64,000 bases of DNA from Emydura subglobosa (taxonomy: Eukaryota; Chordata; Testudines; Chelidae), in NCBI GenBank assembly GCA_007922225.1, contig ML679956.1, positions 19,470,689 through 19,534,688 of the forward strand, in the 5' to 3' direction. The translations under genes and the position numbers were made by a program. The notes under the pieces were generated by a model. The model was given only the letters and a program-made list of their open reading frames with translations. It had not been told where the DNA came from and ran no database searches. How positions within the stretch are numbered: the first letter of the stretch is position 1; each line of letters opens with the position of its first letter. This document shows, piece after piece, positions 11,350-24,240 of this stretch.

Positions 11350-11785
11350 TGTTCAGGGAAGATTAATTCAGCTGGAACAGATGCAGAGAAGGGCTACGAA
11401 TATGATCAGGGGAACGGAGAGCCTATCTTACCAGTGCAGACTAAAAGAGCTTGGCTTGTTTAGTCCAGCAAAATGAAGGCTGAGTGGGGATAAATATATG
11501 GGGGGGGGGAGCTATTCCATCTAAAGGATAATGTTGGCACAAGAACAAATGAGTATAAACTGTCCATGAATACATCCAGGCTGGAAACTAGAAGAAGTAT
11601 TCTAATCATCCAGAGGAGTGAGGTTCTGGAACAGCCTGCCAACAGGAGTAGTGGGGACAAGAAACCGAACTAGTTTTAAGATGAAACTTGATTTATGAAT
11701 GGAGATTATATAACAGAGTTGCCTGCAATAGCAGGGACTTGGACTTAATGACCCCGGAGGTCCCTTCCAGTCCTATGCTCCTTGT
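11350..11785 (+). mobile_element. CR1 LINE 3' fragment
   Basis: Plus-strand copy of the C-terminal end of CR1 ORF2 and the 3' UTR. It starts near 'gcagagaagggctacgaa', passes 'agcttggcttgtttagtcca', and ends with the conserved tail 'gacttggacttaatgacc' and 'ggtcccttccagtcctatg'. It is frame-broken and about 430 bp long. A G9 run lies at 11502-11510. It is a different, more diverged lineage from the copy at 5989-7632. Confidence 0.9.
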
Positions 11786-14700
11786 AGTTCTTTCCTGGAA
11801 GTGGGCATTTGACTATATCTTATCTAGCTATTCTGTGGTGGTTCTTATGACATGGAAAACTTTCCCATCAGTAGACTTGCTATAAAAGCAGACATTCTTT
11901 TTGAGAAACCTTTTCCACCATAAGTGACACTTGCACTATGAATGTCCCCTTTTATTCCCTAATTCCTACCAACTTCCCCCCAAAAACAAAAACCCTGTAT
12001 CCCAAGGAGAGTTTTGATCTTGAAAGGGAGTTGTGCCAGAGACTCCATGAGGACTTTGCTATTGATTTTACAGGGAAGGTGCCCGGATAGCCCGGACAGT
12101 GAAGGGCATCAGTGTAAAATCTTAAGATAGACGACAGATAGAACTAAAAGTATGATTGTCCTAGATCAGTCATAGTGTTTCTTTAATTCATTTCTGAAAG
12201 TAAAAGAAGCCCTTTCAGTGGCCTTCTGAAAATAATACATGTCACTGTTTCAGAATAATGCATTTGAGCTACAGCTAATAGGTATTGACAAGAGATGCTG
12301 AGCTGTTTGTAGTGGGCCATGACCATGAGGTGAGTACTGTAGTTTATTTATCATGGTATGCAAACATTTTTGATAGGCTTGTTTTTATAGTGTCTAATTT
12401 CTGTGCCAGAAACTCATTTCATTTACAGTCATTTTGCTGCCTCTGTTTGGTGCAGTGGCATCCTTGCAGAGCTTGTTTTATGCTTAAGAAATAACTAATA
12501 ATACAATGGATAGCCATTTCTTAAGCAATGGGGAGGGAAGCTCCCATAATGTAGAAAGTTATTACAGTCTTTGCTGTTTCAATGAAGGGACTAGTCGCAC
12601 CATTACCTTTTCTATAATTATTAATGTCCATAAAATGAATTGTATCATCCTTGCTGTATTCCATTTTGAATTTAATAGAGATTTTAATGACATTTTCATA
12701 GTAAAACAACTTGCCAGGAGGTCAAAAGAGCAAAAAAAAAAGGGGGGGGGGGGGGGAAAGAAAAGCCACCTAAACGTTCTTTTCTTTTTCATTTATGAAA
12801 ATAGCACTTCAAACTGGAAAATGTGCTGGGAGCAGATTACCAGAGATTGGGAGGAGGAGGAAACAATGATAACTTGAATACAGCATAATACATTGAGAAC
12901 CAGTAGATACCTTTGCAAGAGATTGCTAAAAACTCTTCATTGTGTGGCTGGGTGGTGTTATAAATTTAGTGTTGGTTTAAGTGTCTTCAGAATGACTTAT
13001 ACAGTATCTTTTTATTAATTCTCTGAATGTTTCCATACTACCTAGAACTCACTATTTTCATTGCTGCAACAGCATCTTCCTGAAAGGTTGAACAACTGCC
13101 TAGATAAAAGTTATTAAGGCACCAGAGAAACCCACAAACTTTTAGTGTCTAACCTGCAAAGCCTACAAAAACTTGACTTGTTTAACTATTAAACAATTAA
13201 GAAAAAAAGTTTAAAATATTATCATTATATTATGTATTGAGCGGTCAGAGCTAGTTGACTTGTTTTCACTTGAGAAAGAAAAGAGTATTTTACTTTTAGT
13301 ACCGTTAGTGAGTTTTTAGTAGACCTCAAATGTTGTGAACTGAAGAATCACAAAGCACCCAGTTGGATTTCCTTAAAAATGAAATTTAATTTTTGTGTTT
13401 GGTTTTGTTTAGAATATTAAGGAACTTTAGGGACTAAACAATAGTCTGTTGTAAAAGCCTTCAGCCAGCTCAGAAACTATTATCTTCTTTCTGCTCTGCA
13501 CATGCAACCAGATTTGATTAGACTGCTGCAAGGAACAGATGCACCACAGTTTCACCTTTGAATGTTCCCAGAGCTCCCATGGACTACAGTTCAACTCCAG
13601 AATATATTTTAATCCCTAAATCCCAGCCGTGCAAAATACAGAGCAATCTAGACTTCTGTGGGAACTGAGGCCACTCATTACTGCAGAGAACTGGGCCTTT
13701 TGTTGCTGCAGTTTTACATTTTGTAAAGCACATACTATGAAGATCAATATATTGTGTTTTCTTAAGCATAAATAACATCAGAGAAAGGACACATATACGT
13801 GCTATACTAATCAGCAGGAAGCAAATGTATTACTTTTTCTATGAAACAATTTTATATGAGTGACAAATTGTTTCTAAACAGTGTGCCACCATTGGGCCCT
13901 TAGGATCTTGTGTGGCTTTCCTGCTTTTCTAATGCAGGCATGTGGGGAGAGCAGGTGTGCTTAGCCAGTAGCCTCCTACCCCAACAAAGAGCGCCTCCCT
14001 ATTCCCTGTGTGCACCTGCCAGTGCAGCTAAGCTAGTGCTCATGAAAGAGGGTAGTAAACTGCTCTTGTTTTCCTTTGAAGCACGGAGGAAGCAGGGGAA
14101 GAATTTGCACCTCAGAGGGGCTATATCACTAAATGCCCCCTTAGTGGGATCAGGCAGCAATACAGCACTTGTCCTAGATTGATAATGAATATATTACATA
14201 CTCCTATTTTAAAAAAACATTTTGGAAGTATAAATGCCTTATAAAGAATTCAGTATTAGACAATATTACTTATCATTCTTCTTCAAATGTGTAATATGAC
14301 CCAAGACATCCAAAATTCACATATATATATATATGTCCCTCTACTGCAACAGCAAATATTGTATTTGAAGTAAGTGGAGATAAACAAATGTCTTGAAGTT
14401 TTAGCTTCCAAGTTAGACTAGAGAGTCAAAAATAGGCTTATTTTTTGAAAAAAAGTTTGAGGAAAGAGAAATAAAGTGTGTGTATGATCTTCAGTAACAA
14501 ATCAGTATCTTAATTATCACTATCAAAATTATTTTCTGGATGTTGAGCAAGTTTCCAGTTAGTAATTTTACATATTGTCCATGTCTTTGAACTCTGTTAC
14601 AGACACAATTATAGCCCATTAATAATGTACCTGTAGAGTGAAATATTTTAGGTGGCTCTGTAGTGTGACGTGCAGGAAAATGGAGAAATTGGTTAAAGAG

Positions 14701-15789
14701 TTTGTTGCATTACATATCTAGCTGTGAGTACAACTATAATCTCCCTTTAGGCTATTAAGTACATAGCTATTGTGCATATTTCTGCAGTCCTCTTACTTTC
14801 CACTACAATGGAATCCAGTACAAACATTTTTATCTGACTGCACATGGCTTTAAACATCTCAACAGTCTTTAAAATTGTACACACCACATGTTTCTTTCAC
14901 ACTGATTTTAATTTTTTAAATAAACAAAAAAAAGCTTTCTATTGAGAATTTTCAATGCTCACAGACACATTGAAAGCTGATTAATATATAGTATGAGAAC
15001 ACTGCTTTCAGTTGGCAAGTTCAATAAGGATGTTATGCTGTGCTTTGATAGCAAAGAACCCAAAATTATACCAGTTGCTGCAAACCAGTTTTATGTTTGT
15101 CACACGTATGACTGAAAACACCGCAACTGTTGTTTGATCCAATCTTTAACCATATTGGTTTGGTAAGTGAAAGCTTAAATAACTTAGGCATCTTTGAAAT
15201 TCATCTTCAGATGCCATTTAGAGAACATTAAGAATAAATTGAAAAATAAAAGACTGAAGATCTGGGATTTTAGCTTCCAGCAAAGTTATCTTTAAAGTCA
15301 AGACACTGTTTTTTGAATCTCTCAAAGATGCACAGCTGGGCAGTTCAATAAGTCCAGGAGAAGTAAGAAGTAGGGCCTTATCAGGCATTTACTTGGAGTG
15401 CTTTCATCTCTTTGGCACTTCATTCAGTGTATACAGAAGACAGATTGGTGTTTAGGCTCCCAGCGGATCACATAATATTTCTCTTTCTGCTGTCTTCAAT
15501 GACTGCAATAAGGAAAACCTGCCAGTCTCTTTTTAGAATGGCTCACTGGAAAAATTCTATTTTGAAGAATGAGCCAGGAAGAAATTTTAAGGCTGGAATT
15601 TAGGAAACTGCTCACTTTTTCTTACCTATCCATTTACCACCATCACCAGGGCATTGGAGTACTTTAAAATAAATAAACAAAATTGCAAAAATAATAGTAG
15701 CACAAATATCTTCTTTGGTTTGTCTCTGAGGTAAGCCTTGGTGGTCATTTTTTAAAAATACTTTATTTGCCTAATTTTCTGAAATATTC
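11786..15789. other. No recognised feature apart from simple repeats
   Basis: AT-rich DNA. It contains a homopolymer junction (A10/G15 at 12732-12756) and a short AT dinucleotide run near 14322-14335. Open frames (12506-12877, 13584-13778, 13910-14182) have no recognisable domain. Some diverged repeats may be hidden here. Confidence 0.55.
12732..12756 (+). repeat. Poly-A/poly-G homopolymer junction
   Basis: A run of 10 A directly followed by 15 G. Such runs are length-variable and error-prone in sequencing, so the exact count is uncertain. The G-run could form G-quadruplex structure. Confidence 0.95.
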
Positions 15790-16420
15790 CACGGTGGATG
15801 TTATGGAAACATTATTGTGAAGAGATGGGTCTTGTATGTGTTCCTGAGGGCAGTGATATTCATGATAGCCTTATGCTCTTCTGGGAAGAGTTCCAGGGCT
15901 ATGGACTTCCCCTGCTCTTCATTGCCACAAGCTTTACTCATTTAATATGCAGTTCCATATAAGCATGGTTGTCAAGGCTAATCATGATCCCAGTGAAAGA
16001 GAGAGAGAGAGACTCCCCAAGGGTATGTCAACATTGTGATTTAAAAAACCCCACAGCATGGCCACGGCTGGGCTGGGTCAACGGGCTTGGGTTGTGGAGC
16101 CACAGAATTGCAGGGAAGATGGGCTGGAAGCTGGGTTCTGAGACCCTGTGAGGGGAGAGGGTCTCAGAGCCTGGGCAGCACCCCGATCCCAAACGTCTAT
16201 ACTGCAGTTTTTACCCCTTAACCCAAGCCCAAGTCAGCAGGCTCTGAGACCCAGTATTGTATTGCACTGTAGATGTATACTAAAGAAAGCCTGGGCCCAT
16301 TTGGTGAGGGGCTTGAAAATCAACATAAGGGCCTTGAATCTGGTCTTGTACTGGATAGGAAGCCGAAGAAGTGAGTGTAGCACTGTGGTGATGTTTGCCT
16401 GAGCCTATGGTGGTAACGAA
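15790..16420. repeat. Unclassified older repeat split by a MITE (tentative)
   Basis: The flanks of the foldback MITE at 16018-16278 ('gaagagatgggtcttgtatg' on the left; 'aacataagggccttgaatct' and 'ggtcttgtactggatagg' on the right) read like one older interspersed repeat interrupted by the MITE. I cannot name the family. The 84-codon frame at 16148-16402 crosses both elements and is not a gene. Confidence 0.35.
16018..16278. mobile_element. Foldback (palindromic) MITE, Harbinger-like ends
   Basis: About 260 bp with inverted ends AGGGTATGTCAACATTGTG and CACTGTAGATGTATACT. The two halves are inverted copies of each other around a centre near 16143-16150 ('ttctgagaccctg' and 'agagggtctcagagcc' are the inner arms), so the single strand could fold into one long hairpin. 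The ends resemble the GGGTATGTCTACACTGC type seen beside the Harbinger transposase relic at 42.3 kb. The flanking triplets (CAA, TAA) fit TAA only loosely. Confidence 0.7.
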
Positions 16421-19400
16421 TGCCCCTCAAATTACCAGTCTTTATTATTTAAGAATTAAATATTCTTCAAGGCTTTTTAGAAAAGATAAAACAGAGGGCT
16501 GAGATAAACAAAACAAAAACTCCTCAGTCTAATGTCAAGATTTCTTCAGTGTTGTCAAGTCGTCTGAGGAAACTCAGAGTTTCTGTAGCCTTTTGCAAGT
16601 GGGCACTGTAGATGCTATTAAAGAGACTTTCCTTTTGAGTGAATGAATTAAAAAATAAATATGAAATATTAACATACCATATTATGTTGTCAGATACCAT
16701 AGCAGGAAAAATAGGGATCCACGTTGAATCAATAATTGTGATTAAATGAAGTTATATTTGTAAAAGGGAAGTAGATTATAAGTGATACAATTTAGGATTA
16801 AATGTTGTTTAATGTCAGGATTTACCTCATAAACAATTCTGGTAGGGAGAGAAGGGAGTTGCGTTCATATTGATTTCTTTTAGTTTAATGAAGAAGTAAG
16901 GCTAATTGCAGTGAAGCATGCTTATGCTATCAAGTTAGTGAAATACACCTGTGATGAAAGAGGAAGTAAATAAAAGACGCTGAAACCAAATAGTGTGTTT
17001 ATAAGAACATTTGATCATGCAGTGAAATAATCACAAATGTCTGTAAGATGTATTTAGAGCACTTCAAGCTACTGAGAAGACAAGGAGGATAGTTGGAAAG
17101 GTCTGCCCATTTATCCATGGCAGAAATAGGTTGATCACTAGTGCATCCTGCCTCATCACCATGTCGAGACCTACTTTGAAGCCAGAATGAGAGGGATATA
17201 GGCAGCAGGCCAGTTTGGCAGGAGGTAGCATTTTACCAGATTCTCTAGGACTTTACTCAAGAAACGATAGTTGGACATATTAGTTACATCTAGTGAAGGC
17301 TTCTGGAGCAGTGGTTAAACTATTGCATGTTTTAAAAAAGCTGGTGGGTTGCTCTCCCTAAAGGAGGTGTTGACTGTATCAGTCAGTAGGGAGACGAGAT
17401 GGTTTTTTGTTAGCCTAACCACTCAAGAGGGTTTAGGTCAGAGTTGCACACCATGGTGCTCACATTTTTCAATATTTTAAAGACTTTGGGTTGGGTGAAT
17501 GGGCTGATTTCTGAGAAAGGAGCTGTTTTGGTGTGAGTCACTTTTTACCATCACTAACTTCTGGGGTCCAATGAGGCTGCCATGGATGTGGATATTCTCT
17601 TCTGATATTTTCAAAATATGAAGACGTAGCTATGGATAGTACTAATTTTCATGAAATCTGTTTCCTTGTTTAAAAATGAGGGCAGTACAGTCAGTGGATA
17701 GATCAAATACTGAACAAACAAGAGAGAATAGATTGACCTTTTCTAATTCTAGTGAAACTTGCTTTCAGTTTTCCCATTTATCAGATAGCATATATATTGG
17801 TCACATATTTTTGACAGCATGTTGTACAATGACAAAAGTTGCCATATAAAAACAACACTAGTGATTATTTTTGTGAATGACTTGTACAAAGACTAAAAAA
17901 CAAAAAAGAAGTTTATCTGCATAATATGATGATTGACACCTGAAGAGCCTCTCATTGCTTTTGCAACGGGTAAGTAATATAGGTGAACTAATACATCTGG
18001 GAGCCTTTCAAAGGCTGATTTTAAATTGCATAGATACAATAAATATGGAGGGGAAAATAACTCAGAGGAACAAAATTCCCATGCATTTGTTCGTGTTTTT
18101 CCCCTTTGCAGCTCTGTCCCATTTCAAAACAGAAAAGCTTTTTAATGCAATCAGAATTTCAGTTTGAAAATCTGTGATTTGTGTGTATGTATCACTAGTA
18201 TATGACATACTACATATCTTAAAAATATAATAGTGCATTACCATTTGAAAACAATGGCAAATCGTTGAACAGGGCAACAGATGATGAAATATTGACATAA
18301 TTCACAAAAGATATCAATAATGCAAGGAAATTTAGAGTGCAAGAAAAATACATCAAAAGTAGTGGGCAAAAAAACCAAATGTATATGTGGAAAAAGTAAT
18401 ACAAATAGGTAGTATAAGGTATCTGAGAAATATACAGATTCTGGCTGGTGCACTGGGTTAACACATGAAGTTCTCTCTTCATGTCAGATTTCTAATTCAC
18501 AGTTGGATTACAAATGAGAATGAATCTTTTCTGATATAAGCAATCTTTGCTAACAATACTTTTAAAAAAATATGTAAATAACCCTGTGGAACTCACTGCC
18601 ACAGGATAGTATAGAAGCAAATAGTCTAGTAAGACATATATATGAAAAATAAAAATACAGCTAAAACAGCTAGAATTACAGGGTCAGATTCTTAGTTACA
18701 CTGAGTTGGATTTCATACAGCTCAGAAAAGCAGAAGATGTGGGAGAACTGATTTTCTGCCATCTTTATGCTCCAACAATCGTAGACCTAGTAATTTTTTT
18801 TATTGAACCTTGGCTGGCATAGAACCAACATAGCTGTGCATATGCCAACTACCTCTTCCCCTGAACTTGGTGTGGGGATATCTTGGGACATGCTGGAGAC
18901 AGGATAAGGCATGAGTTAAGTACACTGATTTCCAGCAATCCACATCAGTGTGATTGGCATCTAAGGGATGGTTACAAGTTAGTGTGGCCTAGTGAAGCCC
19001 TGAGACTGCTCTTATTTGTGTAAGGGACTGATCAGGCCCCTAAGTTATTCCTAGGGATCTGTTAAATGGCAGAAAATTACCTTTGTTCCACTCCTTATAA
19101 GCACTGAACACACTGCCATAATACCTGAGAATTCAGCCTATATTCTAACAGATATTTAAGTACAGCATTATTCCTAAAAAAACGCTTTTTCTTTGAATCT
19201 TCCTTATCAGCCCAGAAGTACCTTCTATACTGATAGAAGGACTAAGGCATTTAGGATTGCTTTGTTTAAAAGGAAGTTTCAAGTCTCTGTGTTTTCCTTC
19301 AGTAACGATGATGTGAGGACCCAATGCAAGCACACAGGGGAAAAAGACCTTTCTGTAAATAAGGGATTGCTCCCTTGAAGAGGGCAGTATGCAAGACCAG

Positions 19401-20154
19401 TGTTTACTTCATGTGGGAAAAATGCCTTGCAGGCCATTTAGTTGAGTTTGAACTGAAATATGGACTTGTGAACAGGGAAACCTCTTTGTACTTAAAGAAA
19501 AAACGGATGCGTCTTTAAGTCATAGGAGGATGCCTCTGCTTTTGACAGGCAGCCAAAAAGATACTTTGTATATAATGTAAGTAGGGAAATAAAAATATAA
19601 ACCAAGATTATTTATAGGCATTTCCAGAGCTCTCGTCACCTCACTACCATCTGATAGTACCATCGGGTGTGATGTCAGTCATCTAAAGTGAATGGTCCAT
19701 AGTGTATTCTGATTCATCTAAAAATATTTTTAAAAGATAATTATTTTCTTCCCGAGTTTAGGTTAGTGTTGCTAACTGTGGCATGAAAGGTGTTGGATTC
19801 TTTCTGCTACCAATTATGCTGTGGACCCATGGCCTTCGTGGCTGGAGAAGGACCATGAGGAAGATTTGCTAGATTCGTTGTCAATGCCTTCCCAAAGGAG
19901 AGCAAGTTGCTGCCTTCTATTTAGGAAGCTGTTATATGACAAGTCACTACCCTCTCTCCCACCCTGCCCCCAAATATTTGATGCTAGTATTGTAGCCATC
20001 TATTCTCCAGTTCCTAATTTTTCATTCCTTTTTAAGTGTAACATAGTTTTTGACATGTTAACCCTTGGTATCTGCCTGCCTCAGATCTTCTTGAGCTCTT
20101 GTCCATCTGAGTACAGACTTAGATGTGGAACAGACTATGCTGTTATCTGTAATA
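16421..20154. other. No recognised feature
   Basis: AT-rich DNA. A block at 18680-19045 is slightly richer in G+C and may be an unclassified repeat. Open frames 17955-18167, 18062-18298, 18219-18482 and 19821-20159 overlap on both strands and have no domain. Confidence 0.5.
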
Positions 20155-21085
20155 AATGATCACCTGGCAATGAATGAAGATAACTTCTCCATGCTAATAC
20201 TTCTAGCTCTTTCAGGTGCCTTCGGCATTATTCATCAGGTGATCAGTTGGCTCACAAGTGAACTCTAGTGGGAATTGCTGCCCTTCATTGCTTCACTCCT
20301 GTGTTGGAGAGATTCCAGAGGAAGTGATAGACAATTGCCTTTCTGCATCTTATCTCCCATCTTGTTCAATTTTATTTAATAAGGGGCATTGGAAGGCATC
20401 ATTATGCTGATGACACCCAGCTCTATTTCTCTATCTAGTTCAATTCTGCCAGCACACTGTAGTATGCCATAACGAGCGTCTGGTAGAGATTGGGACATGA
20501 ACTAGCTGGTTGAAACTCATCCATATAAGAATAGTTGATGTTGGTATGTTGTGGGAGCAACTGGAAGACTTGGTCAGGAATATATCTTGCTCCTTTAATT
20601 GAAAGTGTGTCCCCATCCATTGTTATGAGAATTTACAATGCAGGGGCATTATTAGATTCCTCCAGTGGCTGTCAGCAGTGACCACAGTATCTGTCTTTTC
20701 AATTTATGTCTAGTCCGGAGATACTGACCATTTCTCTCAGATGTGAACCTGGCTACTGTCATTGATCTCTTTATCACCTCAAGATTAGGCTAATGCAAAG
20801 CATATGCTTAGTTTGGGGCCACGCTGTTCTATTCACCTGAAACTGAAGCTGGTGCATAAGGTGGCTGCCCATGTTTTCAGCTGTATATTGTGTTGAAGCC
20901 CCCAATGCTAGTGCTCTGGGATCTGCATTGGCTTACTGTCAGTTTTAAGGTGGAGTTCAAGATGTTGTTTTGACTTATAAATCTCTAAATGACTTGGGAG
21001 TTGCCTATGTATGAGAGAGACTCTCTCTTTGCATGTCATACTGCTACAGTAGTGGCCAACAGAGGTTCTAAATCTGGAGCCCACG
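20155..21085 (+). mobile_element. L2/L3-like LINE reverse-transcriptase relic
   Basis: A decayed plus-strand RT. The first part translates, with stops and shifts, to a segment like 'FSMLILLALSGAFGIIH', the family's conserved D-SAAFDTVDH region. Then HHYADDTQLYFS (20397-20432) gives the catalytic YADD box. Near 20915-20990, text like 'LHWLTVSFKVEFKMLF' matches the C-terminal ALHWLPV..R..FK.LLLTYK block. This motif order is typical of L2/CR1-L3 clade LINEs. It has no 3' tail of its own and ends where the next inverted-repeat element begins. Multiple stops show it is long dead. Confidence 0.8.
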
Positions 21086-21096
21086 CTGTATGACTA

Positions 21097-21485
21097 GGCT
21101 TGGCAGGATTAGATTTTTATCGGTAAATGTTGATTTTATTGTACACACACAAACCAATGAAAACATTTCCAGTGATAATCTAAATTTACAAATAGGCAAA
21201 GTAAGGAAAATGATGCTTGAGAACTTACTTGAGTTCGATTTAAGAATATAAACTTTGTATATTTTGACATGTGATGTTAACAATTTGTGTTTTAATGGTT
21301 ATAAAACTTTAACTTTTTAAAAACGGTGTAGACTGTCATTAAATCACTATTGTCTGATCCGCTCCATTGTCTCATCCCCCCATAATTTCCTGCAACTGTA
21401 AAAGTGTAAATAGATGAAAATTGCTTAAAAGTAAACATTGATAATATCTGTGAAAATAATAAAAATAATCAAATTCTGGCAAACC
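21097..21485. mobile_element. Inverted-repeat DNA element flanked by TA
   Basis: The left end GGCTTGGCAGGATTAGATTT and the reverse complement of the right end (GGTTTGCCAGAATTTGATTT) match over about 20 bp with a few differences. Both sides are flanked by TA (21095-21096 and 21486-21487), as expected for Tc1/mariner-type insertion. The 389-bp AT-rich interior has no transposase. The boundary call is moderately confident, because a TA flank is weak evidence alone. Confidence 0.55.
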
Positions 21486-22299
21486 TAAATATAAGTGAGA
21501 GCTACCAACACAGCTTTTTACATGGGGGATCCTCAGCTTTTGAATTAATGTCCTACTCCCTTTTGACCTAAAAGAGTGTACATTGGTTGACATTCAGGGC
21601 ATGTTGTATGGCCCACTTCTTTGTTCTGGGCAATTAGAAGAGAAGGGCACGATAAAGGCTGGTTTTAGCAGGTGTGGCAAGGTATTGTTGGATTATTATC
21701 TTCTGGCTTTAGGGGATACTGTTGGCTTTTTATGCTTCACTTTTAAAATATAGTAGTTGCACCTAGAGAGCAGGTTAGATACTCCATTCCCCATTTTATT
21801 ATAAATCTAAACAAAGAAATAAAGTAAAACTAAATAAATACCTGAAAATCTGCCACATATAAATGTTTCAATAATATTCCTGTTCCCTTTTTATGTACTT
21901 GGCAATGATTTTAGTGCTTGATTTCTTTTATACCCTGTGCACTTCTCACACAATTTCTGAAGAGGGAGTATAGTTGGAGGAAAGAGGTGTAGATGAAATG
22001 ATACTGATGGCTGTATTCTTGTTTTGGATGACAATTCCAGTGTGCTTGGAGAAGCTTTCTGTGGAATTATAGGTTAAAAAAATTCCTGACAACGGAAGAC
22101 ACAAATAAGGTTTATTTGTTTGTGGGTTTTTTCCATGTAAGTGTAGTTTTCAAAAAGAATAATTAAAGGAGACTTTCTTTGAAACAAAACCTATTGGGCT
22201 TTTATATACAAATCAGTGTATCTGTCTTAATGGATTAGTAGGTAAAGGGTAATGTACTGTGCAGTCTGAGGAACATTTTAAATACATTTTTAAATTAGA

Positions 22300-23722
22300 A
22301 GTGATTGATATGCCATAGCACTGATGAGGGACCGTTGTACTGTAGGCAAATGCAGCTACTCCTTCCAAGCTGAGTTGTCTCACCAGCAGTAATGTTCTGT
22401 GTTCAGTCATCACGTAGTCTGTCAGGTGGAAGGAAAGCAGTGTATTTAGTAATTTGGCAAAATAGTTGGAGAGAGGCTGATTGCTCAATCTCCTTTTTTT
22501 GTAAAAAGGGGTGATGCAGCCCCTTTTCCAATTTTCTATAATGTGATTCATTTCCCAAACTTTTAAGGCAACTGTAAGAAATCTGTGAACTAAATCTGGG
22601 CCTCCACTCTTTAGCAGTTGTGATGAAATATTGCCAAGACCAGGTGCTTGATCATTTCATAACTATTTGTCTGCAAGCATCATTCCTTTGTCACCGGCCT
22701 GTTTGCTGTTGGTTTCAGTTGTAATGTACTCAGTGGTGTGGATCTATTAATTAATTCACAAAAATGCTCACACCAATGCTTGAGTTGTGCGTGAATATCT
22801 TGTCAGTATTCTCCATGTTTCTCCTTTAATAGTAGAAGCTGTGAGAATGGACATCCAGTTAGGACCTTCAAAGTCTCAAATACACATTTGTGATCATGTC
22901 TTTCAGAGGATTCCTCTATGTGCTGCACCGTCCTATTCCACCGTTGATTAAGATTCTTCCAAAAGGTCCTCTTGACTGCTCATTCAAGACATTTTTTCCC
23001 TCTATTGCCCATTTCCTCCTCTCTTCCCTGATTTCACTTTGGCCTTCTGGTGCATCTATTCAGCACTGCACCTCTTTTTTTTATAATTAGATGGTAACAT
23101 CTATAATCCGATGTTGCTTTTTCATTCTCCTTAGTCCCAGTTGTTCTCCAGCAATCTTTGTGATAGAATGCAGAAAGAAAGCCCACTCTTCCTCCATTGT
23201 AGACAGCTGGTCATCCAATATAGAATATTTGTTGGAAATGCTTAACTATTAGTGATCACTTCGTCAAGTAACTTAACATGGAAGCGTTCAGATACAATCA
23301 ACACCGTCTCTGCAACTTTATTAAATAGAAAATTATAGCTGCTAATAGGTGTTAATAAGATTCCAGAGCAAGACCAGCACTCCTATACATACATACATTC
23401 TGGATGAGTTTAGTCAAGGATTTTTGAACTAGAATGCAATACAAGGTTGCAGTGTTGCCCAGTGGATATTGAAATGTATACTTATGGGAATTCTTATGCT
23501 AAAATCAGATAGCTATTCAAATAGTCCATATGTGGAAGCAAATTTTAATAAATGCACTTCATTATCTGATATTTCTTCCAGTAAGATACATGGTCCCAGT
23601 ATTAGTTCCAATCCAGCTCTATCATGGCCAAGTCTTGTATTCATATCTCCTAAGATGACCATATCAAGTCAGGGTGACATACTAGAAACAATGTCATCTA
23701 ATGCGATATAAAATATGTTTTC
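22300..23722 (-). mobile_element. Old endonuclease/RT LINE, 5' half (inverted)
   Basis: Minus-strand remnant of an APE-endonuclease LINE. Reading right to left, it begins with an endonuclease piece containing MVILGDMNTRLGHDRAG (about 23613-23663) and a further ISDNEVHLLKFASTYGL stretch, matching the GDFNARVG...LLEFC..NGL block of this family. A charged linker follows. Then comes AQLKHWCEHFCELINRS (about 22743-22795) and SGGPDLV...IIENWKRGCITPFYKK (about 22510-22610), equal to the W.EHF..LLNR, ELLK.GG and DWK.G...P.YKKG blocks at the start of the RT. Stops and shifts are many. The rest of the RT lies on the opposite strand from 23951 on. Confidence 0.85.
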
Positions 23723-23725
23723 TGT

Positions 23726-23953
23726 TTGCCAACTTCTAGGTAGGCAGGGCTGTGGGGTTTGGAACATGTGTTGTTAACATCATAAAGGGGAATCTTATAA
23801 CTTTACATACAGTGTTGCTACACATATTTTACCAGGGCAATAGTGACCAACAAATTATGAGTTTTCAAATAATACCTTACAAGGCATACCATGTACAAAG
23901 ATTATAACAATAGTGGGTAGGGTATGAATACAGGAGTGTATTCCATCAAAGTT
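23726..23953 (-). repeat. 230-bp interspersed repeat, copy 2 (reverse of copy 1)
   Basis: The reverse complement of this stretch aligns along its length with 5742-5972. Shared blocks include 'ttccaaacc', 'cacagccctgcct' and 'tgaaaactcat'. It sits exactly between the inverted 5' half and the forward 3' half of the LINE, with no LINE sequence left over on either side. Confidence 0.85.
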
Positions 23954-24240
23954 TATACTCTTTGCAACCACTTTAGACTCAGTGCATTGATCAGCACTGT
24001 GGATACTACTACACCAGCATAGAGTGCCTGAGGACTCAGTGACTTAGTGTGCATAGTGGAGGAACTGTACTGTGATATATTTAGCTGTGTGAGGGTCAAC
24101 AGTTTTATTACAGATTGGTTTTCAATAGAATCAGGAGTACTCCAGGGATGTGGTTTTTTCACCTACATTATTTAATGTTCTAATAAACTATCTGATGACA
24201 AAGCTGATGGAGACCAAAGTAGGAGATGTGAAATCTAAAG
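23951..24240 (+). mobile_element. Old endonuclease/RT LINE, 3' half, segment 1
   Basis: Plus-strand RT continuation. LDSVH (23973-23987) is the conserved FDSVHR site, which contains a catalytic Asp. It is followed by SALWILLHQHRVPED, then VRVNSFITDWFS, then SGVLQGC (24131-24151) and, after a one-base shift, FSPTLFNVLINYL. This equals the family's GVRQGCVLSP.LFN..I block. Stops and shifts are present. It is interrupted at 24240 by a CR1 tail. Confidence 0.87.
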
